Shown: piece after piece, positions 58,711 through 64,000 of the stretch
Layout: every line of letters begins with the position of its first letter
How positions within the stretch are numbered: the stretch's first letter is position 1
Assembly: GCF_029254265.1 (NCBI RefSeq)
Contig: NZ_JAQWXX010000073.1
Coordinates: 62,001-126,000, forward strand
Reading direction: 5' to 3'
Length of the DNA: 64,000 nucleotides
From: Algoriphagus sp.
Lineage (GTDB): Bacteria > Bacteroidota > Bacteroidia > Cytophagales > Cyclobacteriaceae
Translations under genes and position numbers: made by a program
The notes under the pieces: generated by a model
Told to the model about the DNA's origin: nothing
Databases searched by the model: none
Seen by the model: only the letters and a program-made list of their open reading frames with translations

Positions 58711-59961
58711 TCAGTCTTTCAGAATCTTCTCCAAAACCTCCAGTTTCCCATCAATATTTTCTGGAATAGGAAGTCCTAAAATCTTACAAATGAGCGGGTA
58801 AATATGAATATTATCAAAAGAGTCAATTGCCAAACCAGATTTTAGTTGAGGTCCCTGAGCATAGAAAATTCCATGCATCTCAGGGTACTCCTGACTGTAA
58901 CCGTGGGTTCCTCTTACTGCAGTTTGATCAATTCGCATTCTACGACCCAAGACTTCCCTGTATTCTTCATTTTCCATAAAGTAATACCCCAAATCAGCCA
59001 AAACGATCACATCTCCAATTCGGTCTCCATGGACGCTTAGATCATGGTAATATTCGCCCTCAACTGGATCAAAAACCGTGAACCCAGCTTCTTTCATTTT
59101 TATTTCTTCAATAACTTTCTGCTTGTCTTTTGGGTCATCCAAATAGATATGGGCCAAGGCTCCACTGCTGACTACTTTTCCAGAAATATTTTTTGTAATC
59201 CCATCAAGTGCAATATAATTTTCCAAAGGCACATCAGCCATCCCATGATCTGAGACTATAATAATATTGACATCTTGATTTAAGCTTTTGACACCTTCAA
59301 ATAAAGCTCCCAACTCTCGATCCAATTGAGCTAATCGCTTTGACAACTGTGCATCATTATTCGCTCCGTAACCATGGCCGACATCATCCATATCCGAAAA
59401 ATACATCGTGATCATCCGTGGACGAATAGAATCTGGCATTTGCAGCCATTCGAAAGCCTTAGAAACTCGAGTAAGGTTGTTTATTCTCCCATCATAATCA
59501 TAGTAATAACTAGGTCGAACACCCTGCACATCAGCTTCCGAACCCACAAAAAAGTAACTCGCAGCCTTCATTCCATTCTGCTCAGCAAGAACCCAAAGCG
59601 GAGTTCCACCATACCAAGTCCCATCTGTCACCAGCTCTCTTTTATTAATTCGGTATTCCTCATCCTTTTTGGGGTTATAAAATGAATTATCCACAATCCC
59701 ATGATGCTCAGGCCGTAGGCCTGTTGCAATCGTATAGTGATTTGGAAATGTCTTTGTCGGAAAAGATGGAATCAAAGAATTAGCGGCAACGCCACTTACA
59801 ATGAATTTCTGAAGATTTTCAGGTTGAAATCGCTCCACGTAGTCAAATCGAAATCCATCCAGAGATATCAAAATCACATGAGGATCTGACTTTTCCTGAC
59901 TCATTGAGGGATTTGAAATAAAAAGCAGACAAATGCTAAAAATGCTTAACAATTTTTTCAT
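58711..59961 (-). CDS. Exported nucleotide pyrophosphatase/phosphodiesterase (NPP-like, alkaline phosphatase superfamily)
   Basis: This 416-residue protein has a signal peptide (1-21). Catalytic/metal sites: ILISLDGFRFD (Asp), FPTKTFPNHYT (nucleophile Thr), SDMDDVGHGYG, IVSDHGMAD and a late RGTHGYSQEYPEMH with His. This is the NPP motif set, so it should hydrolyse nucleotide or phospholipid phosphodiester bonds in the periplasm. The gene is two bases ahead of the truncated haemoglobin gene, hence one transcript is likely. Confidence 0.93.
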   Translation of the reverse strand: MKKLLSIFSICLLFISNPSMSQEKSDPHVILISLDGFRFDYVERFQPENLQKFIVSGVAANSLIPSFPTKTFPNHYTIATGLRPEHHGIVDNSFYNPKKDEEYRINKRELVTDGTWYGGTPLWVLAEQNGMKAASYFFVGSEADVQGVRPSYYYDYDGRINNLTRVSKAFEWLQMPDSIRPRMITMYFSDMDDVGHGYGANNDAQLSKRLAQLDRELGALFEGVKSLNQDVNIIIVSDHGMADVPLENYIALDGITKNISGKVVSSGALAHIYLDDPKDKQKVIEEIKMKEAGFTVFDPVEGEYYHDLSVHGDRIGDVIVLADLGYYFMENEEYREVLGRRMRIDQTAVRGTHGYSQEYPEMHGIFYAQGPQLKSGLAIDSFDNIHIYPLICKILGLPIPENIDGKLEVLEKILKD

Positions 59962-60192
59962 GGTACTTTCCTTTAGGATTTGTCAAAGTTCTTCCTTTCT
60001 CGACAAAACACAAATGAATAGACAAACTTGGAATGAAACTTTTGAGACAAATAAAAATCCATCAGTTTCTTTTTACTCACTTTTCCCCAAAATCGGCAAA
60101 TACTTACTGATAGAAAATCAAAATAGTCCTCTGACAAGCCAATCTTGACACGGTATAAGATTTGGGTATAGGTAAGTCAAATATCAATAAAA

Positions 60193-60861
60193 ATGAAAAC
60201 GATCAACAAATTAGTAATTGGAGTAATGTTAACCGCCATATCATTTGGATCTATTAGTTGTGGTTCTACGAGCAACGCTGTCAAAGGCGGTGTAATAGGT
60301 GGTGCAGCTGGTGGCGCTTTAGGCGGAGTCATGGCAGGCGGAGAAAACACTGCTTTAGGCGTGATTTTAGGATCAGCAATCGGCGGATCAGCTGGAGCGA
60401 TCATTGGAAAGCAAATGGATAGGCAAGCAGAGGAATTAAAGAAATTGGAAAATGCAGAAGTAGAACGCGTAGGTGAAGGAATAAAAATCACTTTCGATTC
60501 CGGATTGATGTTTCCATTTGATCAATATGCGCTTATAGAGCAGTCTAGAACAAACTTGCGTGAATTAGCCGAATCTCTTAAAGAACATCCTGATACCAAT
60601 ATTCTGATCGAAGGACATACAGATAATACGGGGAAAGAGGCATATAACATGAAGTTATCAAAAAGAAGAGCTGAATCTGTAAAAGATTATTTGACTTCAC
60701 TAGGAGTGGATAGCAATAGATTAGAGGTGACAGCTTTTGGAGAAGAAATGCCAATAGCCTCAAATGATACAGAAGAAGGAAGACAAAAAAACAGAAGAGT
60801 AGAAGTAGCTATTTCTGCCAACGAGAAAATGCAAAATGACGCAATAAAAAAAGTGAATTGA
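60193..60861 (+). CDS. OmpA-family lipoprotein with glycine zipper
   Basis: This 222-residue protein has a lipobox (GSISC, Cys about 23), an alanine/glycine-zipper segment (GGVIGGAAGGALGGVMAGG..., in parts, about 33-70) and a C-terminal OmpA peptidoglycan-binding domain (ILIEGHTDNTGKEAYN, about 136-151, SKRRAESVKDYL and KNRRVEVAI). It anchors the outer membrane to peptidoglycan. It has its own terminator at 60904-60931. Confidence 0.93.
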   Translation: MKTINKLVIGVMLTAISFGSISCGSTSNAVKGGVIGGAAGGALGGVMAGGENTALGVILGSAIGGSAGAIIGKQMDRQAEELKKLENAEVERVGEGIKITFDSGLMFPFDQYALIEQSRTNLRELAESLKEHPDTNILIEGHTDNTGKEAYNMKLSKRRAESVKDYLTSLGVDSNRLEVTAFGEEMPIASNDTEEGRQKNRRVEVAISANEKMQNDAIKKVN

Positions 60862-60903
60862 GCAAGAATTAAGCGCTAATCCATAATAAATTAATGATTC
60901 TGA

Positions 60904-60931
60904 AGACGCCCGAAACGGCGTCTTTTTTTTT
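60904..60931 (+). terminator. Intrinsic terminator after the OmpA lipoprotein gene
   Basis: AGACGCC (60904-60910) and GGCGTCT (60917-60923) form a perfect 7-base stem with a 6-base loop (CGAAAC), followed by eight T residues. Confidence 0.9.
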
Positions 60932-60963
60932 CAATAGCTAAAGAAATATTCTAATTTCAAAGC

Positions 60964-62337
60964 ATGATTAATCCTTTTAAGATTTTTAGTTCGGTCAGCT
61001 ACATAGCTCTGATTAGCTTTTGCCTAGCGTTCATAGGATGCACTCAGCATCAAATCCCCAACGTTTCGACAGTAGTCGAACTTTCTGATGAGCAGCTTCT
61101 TGACTCGGTCCAATATTACACTTTTCAATACTTTTGGGATGGGGCAGAATCCAATTCAGGCATGGCACCAGAGCGCATTCATTTAGATGGGAACTATCCA
61201 GACAATGATCAAAGCATCATTACGACTGGAGGAACAGGAATGGGCTTAATCGGAATCTTAGGAGCGATCGATAGAGATTGGATCACTAGGAATCAGGCAA
61301 GGATAAGATTTGAAAAGATGGTGGCATTCTTGGAAAAGGCGGACCGCTGGCATGGAATCTGGCCCCATTGGCTGGATGGTAAAACCGGAAGAGTCAAACC
61401 TTTTTCTCCGAAAGATAATGGGGCCGACTTGGTTGAATCTGCTTTTTTAATTCAGGGATTGCTTGCTGTTCGGGAATATTTCAAGGATGGATCGGAAGAA
61501 GAAAAGTCTCTAGCTAGCCGAATCGATAAGCTTTGGCGCGAAATGGAATGGGATTTCCATACCCGAGACGGTCAAAAAGTATTGTATTGGCATTGGTCGC
61601 CAAATTTTGCCTGGGACATGAATTTTGCCCTCGAAGGCTACAATGAGGCCTTGATAACCTACATCTTGGCGGCTTCCTCCCCCACTCACCCAATTGCACC
61701 GGAAGTTTACCACCAGGGTTGGGCAAGAAATGGAAATATCAAAGCAAGTGGCATTAGTCCATTCGGTTTTCCCTTACAACTCAAACATAATGGAGCCGAA
61801 GAATATGGAGGGCCACTTTTTTGGGCACATTACTCCTATTTGAGCCTTAACCCAAAAGGGCTAAGAGATCAATATGCAGACTATTGGCAGGAAAACAGAA
61901 ATCAAACGCTGATAAACAGAGCTTGGTGCATCAACAATTCCGGCAACTTTGAAGGCTATGGGGAAGACCTATGGGGATTAACGGCCTCTTATTCGATCAA
62001 TTTCTACGACGCACATCGCCCTGGAAATGACACTGGTGTGATTTCTCCAACGGCTGCCGTCTCATCAATAGTTTATACCCCAGCCGAAAGCATGAAAGTG
62101 ATTCGAAATCTCTATGAAAACTATGGGGATAAAGTATTTGGAAAGTATGGATTCTTTGATGCGATGAGTCCACATCATGATTTCTTCCCACAGCGATACC
62201 TTGCCATTGACCAAGGACCAATGGTAACTATGATTGAAAACTATCGAAGTGAATTAGGCTGGAGACTTTTTATGAATGCCCCTGAGGTAAAAGAAGGCTT
62301 GGACAGATTGGGATTTAGCTATCAAATTCCTTCTTAA
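60964..62337 (+). CDS. Lipoprotein of the GH144-like glucoamylase family (PF10091)
   Basis: This 457-residue protein has a lipobox (LAFIGC, Cys about 26) and a catalytic (alpha/alpha)6-like domain of PF10091. Typical segments are YTFQYFWDGAESNSGMAPER (about 52-71), TTGGTGMGLIG, HGIWPHWLDG, WDMNFALEGYNEALITYI and TPAESMKVIRNLYENY. GH144 enzymes of this family hydrolyse beta-1,2-glucans. It is probably surface-exposed on the outer membrane. Confidence 0.88.
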   Translation: MINPFKIFSSVSYIALISFCLAFIGCTQHQIPNVSTVVELSDEQLLDSVQYYTFQYFWDGAESNSGMAPERIHLDGNYPDNDQSIITTGGTGMGLIGILGAIDRDWITRNQARIRFEKMVAFLEKADRWHGIWPHWLDGKTGRVKPFSPKDNGADLVESAFLIQGLLAVREYFKDGSEEEKSLASRIDKLWREMEWDFHTRDGQKVLYWHWSPNFAWDMNFALEGYNEALITYILAASSPTHPIAPEVYHQGWARNGNIKASGISPFGFPLQLKHNGAEEYGGPLFWAHYSYLSLNPKGLRDQYADYWQENRNQTLINRAWCINNSGNFEGYGEDLWGLTASYSINFYDAHRPGNDTGVISPTAAVSSIVYTPAESMKVIRNLYENYGDKVFGKYGFFDAMSPHHDFFPQRYLAIDQGPMVTMIENYRSELGWRLFMNAPEVKEGLDRLGFSYQIPS

Positions 62338-62392
62338 TCAATCAAAGCTCAACTTATAAACCATCAAAAATTCAGTGTTGTAAGAAATCTTT

Positions 62393-63253
62393 CTACCTAC
62401 TATTTCTGTATTCCTTAGGACTCATTTTAGTTAGTTTTCTAAACTGACGGTTAAAATTAGATAGATTAGAAAATCCAACTTCATAACAAACTTCAACTAC
62501 TTTCATGTCAGATTCATGGAGTAATTTACAAGCTTGGTTGATTCGAAAATCGTTTACTAATTCGATCAATGTCTTTTGAGTTCTTGATTTAAGATATCGA
62601 CAAAATCCCGCCGGTGACATTTGAACTAAATCCGCAACCTCTTCTAATCTGATTTCTCTTGAGAAATTGGCTGATAAAAATTGAAGAATTGCATCCATTC
62701 TAGGGCTATCCAAGCTACTTCGACCAAGAACAGGATTTAAGGTTAATTTACTGGATTCTTCAGACCTTGACATGTCTTCTAAAAGCATCACTAATGAAAG
62801 AAATCGTTTGACACCTCGCTTTTCCAAAATAGATTTGATTTGATGTGCAAACTTTTCTCTTGAGGTTCCAAAAAACTCTAACCCATTTGCAGAATTTTGG
62901 AGCATTTCCTGAATTTTATTCATTTCTTCTAACTCAAAAAAACTTTCCCCAAACCCTATTTTAGTAAATTGAATTACAATGGAAGCAGGCTTGACTTTTT
63001 TTTCGATGTAGATACTTTCATCTGCTGCGAACCAATGTGGAAGATTACTGCCAAGAAAAAGAACATCCCCTTCTTTATATTCTGAAAGATGATTTCCAAC
63101 ATATTTTTTTCCCCAGCCCCCATCACAAAGCAAAATTTCAAATTCCTCATGGTAGTGCCAAGGAGTTTCGAAATACGGTGACTCGAATCTATGTGCCAAA
63201 AAAGAGTTCCCCTTGCTGATTGGGAGTTTTTGTAAAAGAGGTGCTTTAGCCAT
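62393..63253 (-). CDS. AraC-family transcriptional regulator with cupin domain
   Basis: This 286-residue regulator has an N-terminal cupin-like sensor (about 20-110, HYHEEFEILLCDGG, GDVLFLGSNLPHWF) and a C-terminal AraC HTH (about 185-284) with REIRLEEVADLVQMSPAGFCRYLK and the second helix VCYEVGFSNLSNFNRQFRKLTKMSPKEYR (in parts). Such regulators usually bind sugars or similar ligands. It is convergent with the GH144-like gene, its candidate target by proximity only. Confidence 0.93.
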   Translation of the reverse strand: MAKAPLLQKLPISKGNSFLAHRFESPYFETPWHYHEEFEILLCDGGWGKKYVGNHLSEYKEGDVLFLGSNLPHWFAADESIYIEKKVKPASIVIQFTKIGFGESFFELEEMNKIQEMLQNSANGLEFFGTSREKFAHQIKSILEKRGVKRFLSLVMLLEDMSRSEESSKLTLNPVLGRSSLDSPRMDAILQFLSANFSREIRLEEVADLVQMSPAGFCRYLKSRTQKTLIELVNDFRINQACKLLHESDMKVVEVCYEVGFSNLSNFNRQFRKLTKMSPKEYRNSR

Positions 63254-63394
63254 ATATGCAAAAATAGTATCATTAATTTAGAATATTAAAGTAGAATTCA
63301 AAATTCAATCGATATAATTTTATAAATCTTTATGTATATCCGCTTTTCTGCTAGTAAAGAACTTAAAGTTGCAAATAATAAGTTAAACTCTTGA

Positions 63395-63482
63395 TTTTAG
63401 ACCACTTCGAGCATATACCATCGGTCTTCTGTCAAGTAAAACAAGGGGAATAAGCCTACTGGTATCATTGCGGATAATTATA
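63395..63482. repeat. Dispersed intergenic repeat, copy 3 of 3
   Basis: GATTTTAG, CACTTCG, CATCGGTCTTCTGTC, AAGTAAAACAAGG and GGTATCATTGCGGATAAT align with 3112-3198 in order. This copy has an insertion of about nine bases between the ACTTCG and CGGTC blocks. It lies in the leader of the SDR gene. Confidence 0.6.
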
Positions 63483-63522
63483 TAAACCTTATATCAACAC
63501 AATATTTCAATAGAATATTTGC

Positions 63523-64000
63523 ATGAAATTAAGTCAAAAAGCAATAGTGATTATTGGAGGAACTTCCGGAATAGGTCTTTCGGCAGCTAAAGCTTTAGCG
63601 AAGGAAGGCGCCAATCTGGTTTTGGTCGGAATTGACGAAGAAAATTGCAAAAAAGCTAAAGAAGAATTACCCGGAAATCCCAAAATTATTTGTGGAGATG
63701 CGAGACAAGAAGGAATTGCTAAATCTGCCATTGAAACCTGTGTCAATCAATTTGGGGGTTTTAATGGTCTCTACCATGTCGCAGGAGGAAGTGGTAGGAA
63801 ATTCGGGGATGGCCCCCTTCATGAGTTGACACTCGAAGGTTGGAATCAAACGCTTGCCTTAAATCTGACTTCCATAATGCTATCCAATCAAGCGGCAGTC
63901 AAGGCTTTTCAAAAACTAAATCACGGTGGATCAATTTTGAATCTTGGGTCCATTTTAGCTTTTTCACCTTCTCCCAAATACTTCGTCACCCATGCATATG
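63523..64000 (+). CDS. Partial SDR-family oxidoreductase (3' end outside window)
   Basis: The ATG at 63523 begins a short-chain dehydrogenase with a glycine motif GGTSGIG (about residues 12-18), the NAG-equivalent YHVAGG (about 86-91) and a catalytic Ser in NLGSILAFS. The visible end reaches HAY at 64000, the Tyr being the expected start of the YxxxK motif. 159 codons are visible. No stop occurs to the window end. Substrate and cofactor preference cannot be determined. Confidence 0.9.
   Translation, partial: MKLSQKAIVIIGGTSGIGLSAAKALAKEGANLVLVGIDEENCKKAKEELPGNPKIICGDARQEGIAKSAIETCVNQFGGFNGLYHVAGGSGRKFGDGPLHELTLEGWNQTLALNLTSIMLSNQAAVKAFQKLNHGGSILNLGSILAFSPSPKYFVTHAY

Noticed and set aside
63632-63829. 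Open frame inside the partial SDR gene
   Set aside because: Different frame of the SDR starting at 63523, which carries the recognisable motifs.

Overview
This window looks like chromosomal DNA of a heterotrophic, aerobic Bacteroidota bacterium, most likely a Cytophagales member near Algoriphagus/Cyclobacteriaceae. This rests on the gene families present (DUF6089 barrel, DUF4221 lipoproteins, DUF1080 hydrolase, DUF2207+LemA, YkuD_2 transpeptidase), many signal peptides and lipoboxes, moderate GC, A/T-rich leaders without clear Shine-Dalgarno sequences, and KDO genes that imply a Gram-negative envelope. The genus is an inference. I see no tRNA, rRNA, CRISPR array, transposase or integrase.

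Layout. 0-6.5 kb: an unidentified partial gene, an NTF2-like secreted protein, a LemA/DUF2207 membrane pair, an SGNH hydrolase and a phosphotriesterase-like lipoprotein. 6.6-7.0 kb: a decayed copy of the 3' end of the exonuclease gene found at 13.5 kb. 7.2-13.3 kb: cytochrome c-propeller lipoprotein, acyl-CoA synthetase, L-serine ammonia-lyase. 13.5-17.9 kb: ligase-associated-type exonuclease, a small flavin reductase operon, an SDR, folE and a PTPS-family gene. 18-23.5 kb: two convergent L,D-transpeptidases of different families, kdsA, kdsC and a GNAT-nitrilase fusion. 23.6-27.9 kb: MscS channel, DUF6089 barrel, tandem USP, GNAT, exported RidA, ogt.

28-51.6 kb is the accessory core. An S24/HTH repressor and a GC-rich Y-family polymerase (dinB) diverge around a four-helix-bundle (S23-type) gene flanked by repeats. 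A DnaE-type polymerase lies about 16 kb downstream and has the same promoter/operator module as dinB, so the SOS-mutagenesis set looks split. Between them lie a cassette of a small Cys-rich exported peptide, a DUF4221 lipoprotein, a CGLC lipoprotein and a propeller-like protein; a LysR-dabB-dabA bicarbonate uptake locus; a YtrA-type GntR/ABC operon with a clear operator; two Tat-type ferritin-like proteins; a creatininase; and a Qnr-like pentapeptide protein. 51.8-53.4 kb holds two toxin-antitoxin modules. 53.5-64 kb holds a second DUF4221 lipoprotein, FNT channel, CotH-like and bestrophin-like proteins, DUF1080 hydrolase, group III truncated haemoglobin, NPP-type phosphodiesterase, OmpA lipoprotein, GH144-like glucanase, an AraC regulator and a partial SDR.

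The most striking observation is a recurring architecture. Three genes (exonuclease, dinB, dnaE) each have a diverged second copy of their own 3' end further downstream in the same orientation, with unrelated genes between the two copies. This suggests repeated cargo insertion at the 3' ends of DNA-metabolism genes without a recombinase. The second is a family of intergenic repeats built from units of about 15 bases (TATTTC..CGAAG), present in three clusters, with a variant (TATCT..CGAAG) around the four-helix-bundle gene. One copy lies inside the dnaE leader.
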